From assembly GCF_015070855.1 (NCBI RefSeq), contig NZ_JADDIX010000092.1, positions 45,675 to 109,674 on the forward strand: 64,000 nucleotides of DNA, in the 5' to 3' direction. This DNA is from Pseudomonas lopnurensis (GTDB lineage Bacteria > Pseudomonadota > Gammaproteobacteria > Pseudomonadales > Pseudomonadaceae). The notes beneath the pieces were generated by a model. That model did no database searches and had not been told where the DNA came from. It saw only the letters and a program-made list of their open reading frames with translations. Positions 26,717 to 35,462 of this stretch are shown here, in pieces. How positions within the stretch are numbered: position 1 is the first letter of the stretch; every line of letters begins with the position of its first letter. Made by a program: the position numbers and the translations under genes.

Positions 26717-27658
26717 ATGCACGCCGACGCGCTCGCCACCCTGCAACAGCACCTGCTTCGCGGCCTCGACCCAGCTCCCGACGAGACGCGGCGGCTGTTC
26801 CATGGCCGCGGCCGCTGCTATCCGGGGCTCGAACAGCTGACGGTGGACTGGCTGCAGGGGGTGGTGCTGGCGGCGCTGTTTCGTGATCCCGGCGAGGCGG
26901 AACTGGCGGCGCTGAAGCAGATGCTCATGGAACTGACTGCCACCCCGACCTGGCAAGAGAGCCAGGCACAGCGGCTATTGCTGCAGCATCGCTATCTGCC
27001 GGATGCGCCGACCGAAGCGCTGCTGGGGGACGTGCCGGGCGAATGGACCATCAGTGAAAACGGCCTGAACTACTGGCTGGACCTGGGCCGCAAGCAGAAC
27101 AACGGCCTGTTCCTCGACATGCGCTACGGCCGCCGTTGGGTGCAGGAACATGCATGCGGCAAGCGGGTGCTCAACCTGTTCGCCTACACCTGCGGCTTCT
27201 CGGTGGTGGCGCTTGCCGGCGGTGCCGAGCAGGTGGTCAATCTGGACATGGCCAGTGCGGCATTGACTCGTGGGCGCGAGAACCATCGGCTCAACCAGCA
27301 CGATCTCGGCCGGGTGAGCTTTCTCGGCCATGAACTGTTCAAGTCCTGGGGCAAGGTGACCAAGCTCGGCCCCTACGACCTGATCGTCATCGACCCGCCA
27401 TCCTTCCAGAAGGGCAGCTTCGCGCTGAGCCGCGATTATCGGAAGATCCTGCGCCGCCTGCCGGAATTGTTGACGGCGGGGGGCAGCGTGCTGGCCTGCG
27501 TCAACGATCCGGACGTCGGCCCGGACTTCCTGGTCGAGGGCATGGCCGCCGAGGCGCCGCAACTGCGCTTCGAGCGGCGCCTGGAGAATCCCCCGGAGTT
27601 TCCCGACGTGAACCCCGACAGCGGTTTGAAGGCGCTGGTGTTCGTCCGCGTGGATTGA
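26717..27658 (+). CDS. class I SAM-dependent methyltransferase, rRNA m5C/RlmI-like (PF10672)
   Basis: A 313-residue enzyme. The SAM-binding motif I is VLNLFAYTCGFSV, motif II region VVNLDMASAAL, and motif IV IVIDPPSFQKG, which is the layout of RlmI/RlmK-type 23S rRNA methyltransferases and their YgiQ-neighbour paralogues. The N-terminal 100 residues differ from the PUA domain of RlmI, so this is the smaller paralogue family common in pseudomonads. It ends 8 bases before the converging DUF305 gene. RNA target not determined. Confidence 0.86.
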   Translation: MHADALATLQQHLLRGLDPAPDETRRLFHGRGRCYPGLEQLTVDWLQGVVLAALFRDPGEAELAALKQMLMELTATPTWQESQAQRLLLQHRYLPDAPTEALLGDVPGEWTISENGLNYWLDLGRKQNNGLFLDMRYGRRWVQEHACGKRVLNLFAYTCGFSVVALAGGAEQVVNLDMASAALTRGRENHRLNQHDLGRVSFLGHELFKSWGKVTKLGPYDLIVIDPPSFQKGSFALSRDYRKILRRLPELLTAGGSVLACVNDPDVGPDFLVEGMAAEAPQLRFERRLENPPEFPDVNPDSGLKALVFVRVD

Positions 27659-27666
27659 CCACGGCA

Positions 27667-28119
27667 TCACGGGCGCGCTTCGAGTTCCTCGATCAGCGCT
27701 TTCATCTCGCCGATCTCGCGGCGCTGCGCTTCGATGATGCTATCGGCCAGCTCGCGCACGCGGGGATCGCGGATGTCCGCGCGTTCGCTGGTGAGAATGG
27801 CGATGGAATGATGCGGGATCATCGCTTTCATCCAGGATACCTGATCCACCGTGGCCTGGCTGCGTACCAGCCACAGCGACAGGGCGAAGACCACCGCGCT
27901 GGCGGCGAAAATGGCGATGTTCAGGCCGCGCCTGGGATACATCGTCAGCATGAAGGCGAGCATGACGATCGCCATGCTCGCGCCCATCACCAGCGCCATG
28001 TAGGCGCGCGTTTCGCTGAACAGAACATGTTCGAGCCGGTAAACGTTCAGGTACATCAGGCCGAACATCACCAAGGTGGATGTGGCAATCATCGCGCCGA
28101 ACTTCGCATAGGGCTGCAT
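27667..28119 (-). CDS. DUF305 membrane protein
   Basis: A 150-residue protein with three predicted transmembrane helices (residues 10-26, 40-57, 66-84) followed by a C-terminal DUF305 domain with the metal-binding-type MIPHHSIAI motif (HH pair) and a long charged helix. ATG 28119 is chosen as the start of the first helix; the frame is open to 28173. DUF305 proteins are often linked to copper resistance, but no copper genes lie nearby. Confidence 0.85.
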   Translation of the reverse strand: MQPYAKFGAMIATSTLVMFGLMYLNVYRLEHVLFSETRAYMALVMGASMAIVMLAFMLTMYPRRGLNIAIFAASAVVFALSLWLVRSQATVDQVSWMKAMIPHHSIAILTSERADIRDPRVRELADSIIEAQRREIGEMKALIEELEARP

Positions 28120-28227
28120 GGGCGTGTTCCTCTCGAGGCACATAGGTGCCGGCAGGCTGCCGGCCCTTCTCATATCTCGACAGCGCCGCGGCGCGCCCGT
28201 TTCGCAATGGCCGAGCCCGACGTATGG

Positions 28228-28316
28228 CCGAGGTTGGGGCTCGGCAAGGCCTGATATCGCGCACGTTGGGCTTCGCTTCGCTCAACCCAACCTGGCCCCC
28301 CACCCAACCTACCGTG
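28228..28316. repeat. GTTGGGCTTCGC/CAACCCAACCT repeat
   Basis: GTTGGGCTTCGCTTCGCTCA followed by ACCCAACCT and CACCCAACCTACCG form an imperfect inverted repeat. The same motif family occurs at 50225-50340 and 60893-60990. It sits downstream of the LysR gene ending at 28309 and may act as a terminator. Confidence 0.5.
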
Positions 28317-29244
28317 CTGCGGTTTCCCGCGCTTCGCGCATGGCGATTTCCTCGCACAGGGCGCGGACGAAGGCGTCCACCGCCACCGGCAGGTAGCGTG
28401 AGCCGCGTACGTAGACGCCGAGATCGCTGAATACCGCGCCGCTGTCGTTCAGCGCCACGTGCACCAGCGTGCCGCCGGCCAGTTCCGCCTCGATGCCGAT
28501 GCGCGTCTGGAAGGCGACGCCGCCGCCGCGCTTGGCCATCTGCAGCGCCAGTTCCACCGAGCTGGTCTCCAGCGAGGCCTTGTGCCGCAGGCCGGTGCGC
28601 GCCAGCAGCGGGCCGAGCAGGTGATGGATGGACAGTTCGCTCTTGGCCAGGATCAGCGGGTATTCGGCGCAGGTGGCGAAACTCACTTCCCGTCGCTCGG
28701 CCAGCGGATGATCGGGCGTGACGATGGCGCCCAGACGGAAGTGGCCGACGCCCAGCTGCTGTAATTCGGCGGTACGTGGCAGGGCGAAGGCCAGGCCGAT
28801 GTCCGCCTGGCCCTGGGTGACCGCCCCCGGAATCGCCTGCGAGCCGAGGCTGGTGACACCGACGGTAATGCGTGGGTAGCGTTCGCGCAGGCGCTCCAGC
28901 ACGCAGGGCAGCAGGTCGGCGGTGACGCCCGATACGGTGGCGATTTCCACATGGCCGGTGCGTAGCCCCTGCAGCGCATCCAGCTCCGAGCGCACCCGTT
29001 CGGTGTCCTGCAGCACGACGATGACGTGGCGGGCGAAGATCTCGCCGGCAGCGGTCAGCCGCAAGCCGCCGGGCAGGCGTTCGAACAGCGGCGTGCCGAT
29101 CTCGTCCTCGAGCTTGAGGATCTGCCGGTTCACCGCCGAAGAGGCGACATTGAGCCGCCGCGAGGCTTCGCGGATGGACTGGCAGCGGCGCACCATGTCG
29201 AAATAGTGGATCGCCGGGGAGTGGATGCGCAGCTTGCGGGGCAC
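28309..29244 (-). CDS. LysR family transcriptional regulator (module 2)
   Basis: A 311-residue LysR protein. The helix-turn-helix region is HYFDMVRRCQSIREASRRLN..SAVNRQI at residues 14-45 and the effector domain follows (VEIATVSGVTADLLP onward). It starts 7 bases after the TetR gene and is the third gene of the minus-strand set NCS2 permease, TetR, LysR. It probably helps control the nucleobase-related locus, possibly the divergent plus-strand operon. Confidence 0.9.
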   Translation of the reverse strand: MPRKLRIHSPAIHYFDMVRRCQSIREASRRLNVASSAVNRQILKLEDEIGTPLFERLPGGLRLTAAGEIFARHVIVVLQDTERVRSELDALQGLRTGHVEIATVSGVTADLLPCVLERLRERYPRITVGVTSLGSQAIPGAVTQGQADIGLAFALPRTAELQQLGVGHFRLGAIVTPDHPLAERREVSFATCAEYPLILAKSELSIHHLLGPLLARTGLRHKASLETSSVELALQMAKRGGGVAFQTRIGIEAELAGGTLVHVALNDSGAVFSDLGVYVRGSRYLPVAVDAFVRALCEEIAMREARETAAR

Positions 29245-29251
29245 GGCGGCT

Positions 29252-29926
29252 TCACTGTCCGGCAGCGGGCGGCGGAGTGAGGCCGCAGCCCTTGAGGACG
29301 ATGCGGGTCAGGTTGTCGCTGGCGCGCGCATAATCGGCCTTGGTCATGCGCTTGTTGGTGATCCGGCGGATCTGGTCGGAGAAATCCGCGTAGTGCTGCG
29401 TGCCGCTCCAGATCAGGAAGATCAGGTGCATGGGGTCCACCGGGTCCATCTTGCCGGCGGCGATCCAGGCGTCGAACACCGCCGCACGGCCGCGGAACCA
29501 GTTGCGGTAGTCCTGGTTGAAGTGTTCGGACAGGCATTCGCAGCCGCTGATGACTTCCATGGCGAAGATTTTCGACGCCTGCGGATGGCGCCGGGAGAAC
29601 TCCATCTTGATGCGGATGTAGTCGGCCAGCGCGATGGCCGGGTCGTCATCGACGGTGAGATCGTCGAAGGCGGTATCCCAGAGTTCGAGAATGTGCCGCA
29701 TCACCTCGACGTACAGCCCCAGCTTGCTGTTGAAGTAATAGTGCACGTTGGCCTTGGGCAGCCCGGCGCGGGTGGCGATGGCGTTCATGCTGGTGCCCTT
29801 GAAGCCGTAGCGGGCGAATTCCTCCGCCGCCGCGGCGAGGATGGTTTCCTCGTTCTTCTGGCGGATGCGGCCGGCGGGCTTGCCCGTGGCGGTGTACAGC
29901 GGCTGGGGTGCTTCGTTCTTGTTCAT
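29252..29926 (-). CDS. TetR family regulator, RutR-like
   Basis: A 224-residue TetR regulator. The DNA-binding domain is at residues 20-70 (ILAAAAEEFARYGFKGTSMN, then LPKANVHYYFNSK). The C-terminal domain (MEVISGCECLSEHF, then IWSGTQHYADFSDQI) matches the TetR_C_3 group, whose best known member RutR of E. coli senses uracil and thymine and controls pyrimidine and purine degradation. Its gene lies 51 bases after an NCS2 nucleobase permease, which supports a nucleobase sensor role. The actual ligand here is inferred. Confidence 0.9.
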   Translation of the reverse strand: MNKNEAPQPLYTATGKPAGRIRQKNEETILAAAAEEFARYGFKGTSMNAIATRAGLPKANVHYYFNSKLGLYVEVMRHILELWDTAFDDLTVDDDPAIALADYIRIKMEFSRRHPQASKIFAMEVISGCECLSEHFNQDYRNWFRGRAAVFDAWIAAGKMDPVDPMHLIFLIWSGTQHYADFSDQIRRITNKRMTKADYARASDNLTRIVLKGCGLTPPPAAGQ

Positions 29927-29977
29927 AGTCCCTTATCCGAAGAGCGCGGTGACGTCGGTGCGCCACCGCAGTTGGGC

Positions 29978-31348
29978 TCAGGCCTGGTGCGTGCTGGCGA
30001 CGATGGCGGGCTCGGCTCGTTCGCGCGGCAGCAGCAGGTCCAGCAGGATCGCCGTCAGGCCGCCGCAGGTAATGGCCGAGTCGAACAGATTCTGCACGAG
30101 TTGCGGCATTAGATGCAGCAGTTCCGGTTGCGCCGCGATACCCAGGCCCACACCCAGCGAGGCGGCGATGATCAGCATGTTGCGCCGATCCAGCTGCGCC
30201 TGCGCGAGCATGCGGATGCCGGCGGCGGCGACGCTGCCAAACATGATCAGGGTGGCGCCGCCGAGCACTGGCTTGGGAATCTGCTGCAGGATCGCGCCGA
30301 GCAGCGGGAACAGCCCGAGGGCGAACAGGATCGCGCCGATGTACAGGCCGACGTAGCGGCTGGCCACGCCGGTCATCTGGATCACGCCGTTGTTCTGCGC
30401 GAAGGTGGTGTTGGGAAAGGCATTGAAGGTCGCGGCGATCAGGCAGCTGACGCCATCGCCGAGAATGCCGCCACGCAGCCGCTGCACGTAGCTCGGCCCT
30501 TCGATGGGCTTGCGCGAGAGCATGCAGTTGGCGGTCAGGTCGCCGACGGTCTCGATGGTGCTGATGAGGTAGATCAGCGCCACGGGCACGAAGGCCGTCC
30601 AGTCGAAGGCGAAACCGTACTTGAAGGGCTGCGGGAGGCTGACCAGCGGCAGGTCCGGCAGCGGCTGCGGGACCAGCTTGCCGCTGAACCAGGCCGCCAG
30701 GCTGCCCACCGCCAGGCCGACGATGATCGCCGACAGCCGTACCCAGGGCTGTTGCGAGCGGTTGAGCAGCAGGATCAGCAGGAACACCAGCGCGCCGAGG
30801 GCGAGGTTGCCCGGTGCGCCGAAATCCTCGGCATTGAAGCCGCCGCCGATATCGGTGATGCCGACCTTGATCAGGCTGACGCCGATCAGGGTGATGACGA
30901 TGCCGGTCACCAGCGGCGTGATGACCTTGCGCAACTGGCCGATGAAACGGCTGAGCACGATCTGCACGAAGGCGCCGAAGAAGCACACGCCGAAGATCAT
31001 CGCCAGGATGTCCTCGGGGCTGCCGCCGCGACTCTTGACCAGCAGGCCGGCCGAGAGCACGGCGCCAAGGAAGGCGAAGCTGGTGCCCTGCAGGCAGATC
31101 ATGCCGGCGCCGATGCCCAGCGGCCGGCGGGCCTGGATGAAGGTGCCGACGCCGGAAACCATCAGCGCCATGCTGATCAGGTAGGGCAGGTGCTCGGCCA
31201 GGCCCAGCACCGCGCCGATCACCAGCGGCGGGGTGATGATGCCGACGAAGCTGGCGAGGATGTGCTGCAGGGCGGCGAACACGGCGGCGGTCGGTGTCGG
31301 ACGATCGTCCAGGCCGTAGATCAACTCGGAGTCGGCGTTTTCGTGCAT
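29978..31348 (-). CDS. NCS2 family nucleobase:cation symporter (xanthine/uric acid type)
   Basis: A 456-residue inner-membrane transporter with about 14 helices. The early QHILASFVGIITPPLVIGA and the signature TFNAFPNTTFAQNNGVIQMTG are typical of the NAT/NCS2 family, with the xanthine- and urate-permease branch (XanP, UacT) using the Asn-Phe-Pro/Gln-Asn-Asn-Gly pattern. It is the first gene of the minus-strand unit with RutR-like TetR and LysR, divergent from the plus-strand module-2 operon. Purine specificity is likely but not proven. Confidence 0.9.
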   Translation of the reverse strand: MHENADSELIYGLDDRPTPTAAVFAALQHILASFVGIITPPLVIGAVLGLAEHLPYLISMALMVSGVGTFIQARRPLGIGAGMICLQGTSFAFLGAVLSAGLLVKSRGGSPEDILAMIFGVCFFGAFVQIVLSRFIGQLRKVITPLVTGIVITLIGVSLIKVGITDIGGGFNAEDFGAPGNLALGALVFLLILLLNRSQQPWVRLSAIIVGLAVGSLAAWFSGKLVPQPLPDLPLVSLPQPFKYGFAFDWTAFVPVALIYLISTIETVGDLTANCMLSRKPIEGPSYVQRLRGGILGDGVSCLIAATFNAFPNTTFAQNNGVIQMTGVASRYVGLYIGAILFALGLFPLLGAILQQIPKPVLGGATLIMFGSVAAAGIRMLAQAQLDRRNMLIIAASLGVGLGIAAQPELLHLMPQLVQNLFDSAITCGGLTAILLDLLLPRERAEPAIVASTHQA

Positions 31349-31447
31349 GGCAGGAATCTCAAACGAACGGGAAAAATGCAGGCTTTGTCGCCTGATGCCA
31401 GTCGGTCAGGCGTTTGGCCTCCTGACATGTCGGCCTCTGTCGGCCTT

Positions 31448-31521
31448 GTAGGAGCCAGCGTGCTGGTGATCGGCGCTAAACGGCATCGCCAGCAAGGACT
31501 GGGTATCCCCCAGGCTCCTAC
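31448..31521. repeat. REP-like inverted repeat
   Basis: GTAGGAGCC (31448-31456) and GGCTCCTAC (31513-31521) enclose CGTGCTGGTGATCGG and CATCGCCAGCAAGGAC, which also pair partly. It is a member of the same repeat family as at 9527 and 54511. Confidence 0.6.
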
Positions 31522-31980
31522 GGATTTGATCGGCATCAGGCTTTAGCGCCTGTCTTGTTTTCGCCTCCTGCAAGAAGCTGACCAGTCGCTTAGATTTTGC
31601 CCGCTTGCGCAACGCCGAGGCCGGCTGCGAGGCAGCGATACGCGGTGCTTGCGCGGGATTGGCGATCCTCCCTTCATGCACTGCGGATGCCTGCTGAACC
31701 GGCGGCACGAATCCGAGCGAAGTGCTTGGTTGCACCAAAATGGTCCGGGTTGTTCGCGGTTGCCCGTTTTTGTCGCGCGGAACGAGGAGCTGCGGGATTC
31801 TTCGATGCGCCTGCGGGCCGGCAAAAAGCTGTCCGATGTGTCAGCTAGAGCGTCGGGCAACGGTTCGCCGGTTCGGCGCCACGGATCCCGAAAAAAAACT
31901 GGCACAGCTCGTGCTAAGTCACCCATCGAGTAGAAGCGGTTAGCGCCGATCGGTTTCCGACGACGTGGGACATTGCTCTT

Positions 31981-32031
31981 GCGGCCCTTATGGCCGCACA
32001 CCCTGGTTGCAGGGTGCTTGTTTTCGCCTCC
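31981..32031 (+). promoter_or_regulatory. two consecutive hairpins with T-rich tail, possible leader RNA
   Basis: GCGGCC-CTTAT-GGCCGC (31981-31997) is followed at once by CACCCTG-GTTG-CAGGGTG (31999-32016) and CTTGTTTTCGCCTCC. The second hairpin plus T-rich tract looks like an intrinsic terminator lying about 175 bases before the binding-protein start. Xanthine-I (NMT1-motif) riboswitches are known in front of NMT1-type genes in proteobacteria, so a purine-sensing leader is worth testing; I could not match a consensus by eye. Confidence 0.35.
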
Positions 32032-32204
32032 AACGGGGCTGGACAGGAGAGAGGTCTACCACCATGCGCAAAGCGTTATCGCTCATTCCCATTCCCGGCC
32101 GGACGCAGAATTCCGGCGCTGTTTCCCTTCGTTCGAAAACTTCCTCGAGCTACCGGCCCCTGCGGTCGGTGGCTTTGCCGTGCCTTGCTTGTGGAGAAAT
32201 GTCG

Positions 32205-33215
32205 ATGAAAGCGATGAAATCGGGACGCGTCGCGCCCGTGCTGAGCAAACTCGCCCGCTGCGCACTCTGGTCCACCGCCCTGCTGGGGGCTGCGGTGGCG
32301 CAGGCCAATGACAAGCTGACGCTGCTCACCTCCTGGTACGCCCAGGCCGAGCATGGTGGCTTCTACCAGGCGGTGGCCGAGGGCATCTACGAAAAGCACG
32401 GGCTGGACGTGACCCTGAAGATGGGCGGCCCGCAGGTCAACGGCACGCAACTTCTGGTGGCGCGCAAGGCCGATGTGATCGTCGGTTATGACTTCCAGGT
32501 GCTGAAAAGCCTGGAACAGGGCCTGCCGGTAGTCGCCATCGGGGCCTGCTTCCAGGGCGACCCGCAGGGTTTGCTGACCCATGCCGACGTCAAGGGCCTG
32601 GACGGGCTGAAGGACCAGACCATCCTCGTCGCTACTTCCGGGCAGACCTCCTGGTGGCCCTGGCTCAAGGCCAGGTACGGGCTGTCCGACAGCCAGACCC
32701 GGCCCTACACCTTCAACCTGCAACCCTTCTTCGCCGATCCCAATACCGCGCAGCAGGCCTATGCCAGCTCCGAGCTGTTCCAGGCCCGTCAGCAGGGTGT
32801 CGAGGCCAACTTCTACCTGTTCGCCGAGCACGGCTATCCACCCTATGGCTCAACGCTGGTGACCCGCCGCGACCTCGTCGAATCGCGTCCCGAAGTCCTG
32901 CAGCGTTTCTACGACGCGACCATGGAGGGCTGGAAGAGCTATCTGGCCGACCCGGCGCCGGGCAATGCGCTGATCAAGCAGGACAACCCCAACATGCAGG
33001 ACGCGCAGATCGCCTGGGGCATCGAGCGCATGAAGGCGTTTCAGCTGGTCACCGGTGGCGACGCGGCTACTGCCGGCATCGGCGTGATGACCGACGCACG
33101 CTGGCAGAAGACCCGCGACTACATGGTCGAGGCTGGCCTGCTCGGCGAGGCCGTGGACTTCAGGCAGGGCTACGACCTGCGCTTCGTCCAGGGCGCCGAC
33201 AAGGTGCTGCCGTAA
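32205..33215 (+). CDS. ABC transporter substrate-binding protein, NMT1-like (module 2, first)
   Basis: A 336-residue periplasmic binding protein. The signal peptide runs to about residue 33 (KLARCALWSTALLGAAVAQA). The mature protein opens with DKLTLLTSWYAQAEHGGFYQ, typical of NMT1/THI5-like proteins. ATG 32205 has GGAG 8 bases upstream (32193); ATG 32199 and 32064 are in frame but fit less well. It is paralogous to the protein at 34424. Two different binding proteins with one ATPase and permease suggest two related ligands. Confidence 0.9.
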   Translation: MKAMKSGRVAPVLSKLARCALWSTALLGAAVAQANDKLTLLTSWYAQAEHGGFYQAVAEGIYEKHGLDVTLKMGGPQVNGTQLLVARKADVIVGYDFQVLKSLEQGLPVVAIGACFQGDPQGLLTHADVKGLDGLKDQTILVATSGQTSWWPWLKARYGLSDSQTRPYTFNLQPFFADPNTAQQAYASSELFQARQQGVEANFYLFAEHGYPPYGSTLVTRRDLVESRPEVLQRFYDATMEGWKSYLADPAPGNALIKQDNPNMQDAQIAWGIERMKAFQLVTGGDAATAGIGVMTDARWQKTRDYMVEAGLLGEAVDFRQGYDLRFVQGADKVLP

Positions 33216-33283
33216 CCCTATGCGAATGACGACGCCCGCTGCCTACGCAGCGGGTGGACGAAAGAAAGAATGAGGAGAACAAC

Positions 33284-34309
33284 ATGCTGGTTACCCAACA
33301 ACCCGTACTGCGCCGTTTCTGGTATGCCCTGATGCCCATCGCACGGCTCGCCGAGGGACCACAGCCTTTTACCCTGCTGGGTGAGCCACTGGTGCTTTGG
33401 CAGAAGCCGGACGGCACACCGGTCGCCATGCGCGACCGCTGTTGTCACCGTACCGCCAAGCTGTCGAAAGGCTTCATCAGCGAGGACGGCAACATTGCTT
33501 GTGGCTACCACGGTTGGGAGTACGACTGCAGCGGCGCCTGCGTGAAAATCCCGCAGAACCCTGAGGGCATGATTCCTCCGGGCGCCAAGGTCGAGAGCTT
33601 CCACTGCCAGGAGCGCTACGGCTATGTGTGGGTCGCGCTGGACGACCCGCTGCAGCCGATCCCGGACTTCCCCGAGGACGGCGCGCCCGGCTACCGGCGC
33701 ATCTTCCAGTTCTACGAGGAGTGGAAGACCAGCCCGCTGCGGGTGATGGAGAATTCCTTCGACAACTCGCATTTTTCCTTCGTGCACAAGGCCAACTTCG
33801 GCCTGTTCGACCAGCCCAAGCCGTCGAGCTACGAATTCCGCGAGACCGACTACGGCTTCGAGGCCGAGACGCTGGTGCCGATCCGCAACCCCGAGGCGAG
33901 CTTCCGCATCACCGGCAGCACCGCACCGATCACCAACCGCCACCTGGTCAACCGCTACTACCTGCCGTTCTCGCGGCGCTTCGGCTGCATGTACCCGGAC
34001 AGCGGTATCCACCACATCATCTACAACTGCGCGACGCCGATCGACGACGGCCGGCTGATGCTGGTGCAGTGGCTGTACCGCAACGACAGCGAGGAGCAGT
34101 GCTCGACCCAGGAGCTGATCGACTGGGACGCGGCCATCACTGCCGAGGACCGGGAGATTCTCGAAGCGACCGATTACGACGCCTGCATCGATACCCGCCG
34201 TCGCGTCGAGCTGCACATGCCCTCGGACAAGCCGGGGCTGGTGATCCGCAAGCAACTGCTGGCGCTGCTCGAAGCGCACGGCGAAAGCGAAGTGTTCCTG
34301 ACTGCCTGA
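33284..34309 (+). CDS. Rieske non-haem iron oxygenase (VanA/phthalate-oxygenase-like)
   Basis: A 341-residue oxygenase component. The Rieske [2Fe-2S] ligands are C53-C-H55 and C73-G-Y-H76. The catalytic domain has the mononuclear iron region MENSFDNSHFSFVHK (about residue 157-171). The length and arrangement fit O-/N-demethylases and related single-component oxygenases such as VanA and the caffeine demethylases, working with a VanB-type reductase. The reductase at 39788 is the probable electron donor. ATG 33284 has GAGGAG upstream. Substrate unknown; a nucleobase-like compound is suggested by the neighbours. Confidence 0.9.
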   Translation: MLVTQQPVLRRFWYALMPIARLAEGPQPFTLLGEPLVLWQKPDGTPVAMRDRCCHRTAKLSKGFISEDGNIACGYHGWEYDCSGACVKIPQNPEGMIPPGAKVESFHCQERYGYVWVALDDPLQPIPDFPEDGAPGYRRIFQFYEEWKTSPLRVMENSFDNSHFSFVHKANFGLFDQPKPSSYEFRETDYGFEAETLVPIRNPEASFRITGSTAPITNRHLVNRYYLPFSRRFGCMYPDSGIHHIIYNCATPIDDGRLMLVQWLYRNDSEEQCSTQELIDWDAAITAEDREILEATDYDACIDTRRRVELHMPSDKPGLVIRKQLLALLEAHGESEVFLTA

Positions 34310-34423
34310 CGCTTGACGCTCGACCGCAATGCCCCGGCATAAAGCCCGCACAGATGGGCAGGGCCGGGTGCCGATCCGCCGCGAGGGCGCGGCAGACGGC
34401 GCAATCCGCCTTGGAGACCGTGC

Positions 34424-35461
34424 ATGAACGCCATCGATACCACGCTTCACGCTTCGCCCCGTTTCCCGCTGCGTCGCCTGCTGGCGCTCGCCGTCGCGCC
34501 GCTGTGCCTGCTGGTGCCGGCGGCACAGGCCGCAGAATCCCTGCGCTTCGGCCTCAACTGGCTGCCGCAGGCGGAGATGTGCGGCTTTTACCAGGCCCAG
34601 GCCAGCGGCCTTTACCAGAAGGCCGGGCTCGACGTCGAACTGGTGCCGGGCGGGCCTGATCGCAACATCCCGCTGCAGGTCGCCGCCGGTGATCTGCAGC
34701 TGGGCATGGGTTCGAGCTTCACCACGCTGAACATGGTCCAGCGCGACATCCCGGCGCGCACCGTTGCGGCCTTCCTGCAGAAGGACCCGCAGACCCTGGT
34801 CGCCCACGCCGGGCAGGGCGTGGAAACGCTGGAGGACCTCAAGGGCCGGCCAATCATGGTCGCCAAGTTCTCGCAGACCGAGTTCTGGCAATTCCTCAAG
34901 CAGCGCTACGGCTTCAGCGACAGCCAGTTGCGCCCCTACGCCTATTCCTCGGTGCCCTTCCTCGCCGACCCCAGGGCCGTGCAGCAGGGCTATATCACCG
35001 AGGACGCGCACCTGCTCGGCAAGGAACTCAAGGAGCCGCCGGTTTCGATCCTGTTGGCCGACTACGGCTACGACAACTACGCCACCACCGTCTTCGCCCT
35101 CGACAGCTACATCGGCGCGCATCGCGACGTGGTCGCCCGGTTCGTCGCGGCCAGCCGCCAGGGCTGGAACGAATGCGCGGCGGGGGACTACGAGCCGGCG
35201 ATGCGGGCCACCCTGGCCGCCAACCCCGAGCATGGCGAGGCGCTGTACCACTTCAAGATAAAGCAGATGCGCGAGCGCGGCCTGATCGACAGCGGCGATG
35301 CCGCCGTGCAAGGGCCGGGTGCCATGAGCGATGCACGCTGGGAAAGCTTCTTCGAAACCATGAGCGCCGCCGGCGTATACCGCACGGACCTGGACTACCG
35401 CCGCGCCTACACGTTGGAATTCGTCAGTTCCGGTGCGGCCATGGCCGCCCAGGAGCGATGA
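34424..35461 (+). CDS. ABC transporter substrate-binding protein, NMT1-like (module 2, second)
   Basis: A 345-residue periplasmic protein with a signal peptide ending near VPAAQAA (residue 34). The mature start is SLRFGLNWLPQAEMCGFYQA, closely similar in layout to the protein at 32205 (SWYAQAEHGGFYQA), so the two are paralogues. It ends one base before the IPNS-like oxygenase gene (TGA then ATG). The ligand is probably imported by the ATPase and permease at 36479-38132. Confidence 0.9.
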   Translation: MNAIDTTLHASPRFPLRRLLALAVAPLCLLVPAAQAAESLRFGLNWLPQAEMCGFYQAQASGLYQKAGLDVELVPGGPDRNIPLQVAAGDLQLGMGSSFTTLNMVQRDIPARTVAAFLQKDPQTLVAHAGQGVETLEDLKGRPIMVAKFSQTEFWQFLKQRYGFSDSQLRPYAYSSVPFLADPRAVQQGYITEDAHLLGKELKEPPVSILLADYGYDNYATTVFALDSYIGAHRDVVARFVAASRQGWNECAAGDYEPAMRATLAANPEHGEALYHFKIKQMRERGLIDSGDAAVQGPGAMSDARWESFFETMSAAGVYRTDLDYRRAYTLEFVSSGAAMAAQER

Positions 35462-35462
35462 G

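Larger units (their letters stand above)
31349..32204. other. divergent control region of module 2
   Basis: This 856-base gap separates the NCS2 permease start (minus) from the first binding-protein start (plus). No gene is convincing: the short open frames have no family features. It holds a GTAGGAGCC/GGCTCCTAC REP-like pair (31448-31521), a 15-base direct repeat CTTGTTTTCGCCTCC at 31554-31568 and 32017-32031, and two consecutive hairpins at 31981-32016. It is long for a bacterial promoter region and may include a regulatory leader RNA. Confidence 0.55.

Noticed and set aside
31597-31943. Small ORFs in the module-2 control region
   Set aside because: Overlapping short frames in several phases have no ribosome-binding site or family features.
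32064-32204. Upstream start MRKALSLIP for the first module-2 binding protein
   Set aside because: It would place about 47 residues before the signal peptide. ATG 32205 has a better-spaced GGAG and a normal signal sequence.
33284-34309. Calling the Rieske protein a caffeine N-demethylase (NdmA/NdmB)
   Set aside because: Overall layout is shared by many demethylases. No NdmC/NdmE-type partner is present, and substrate cannot be read from sequence.
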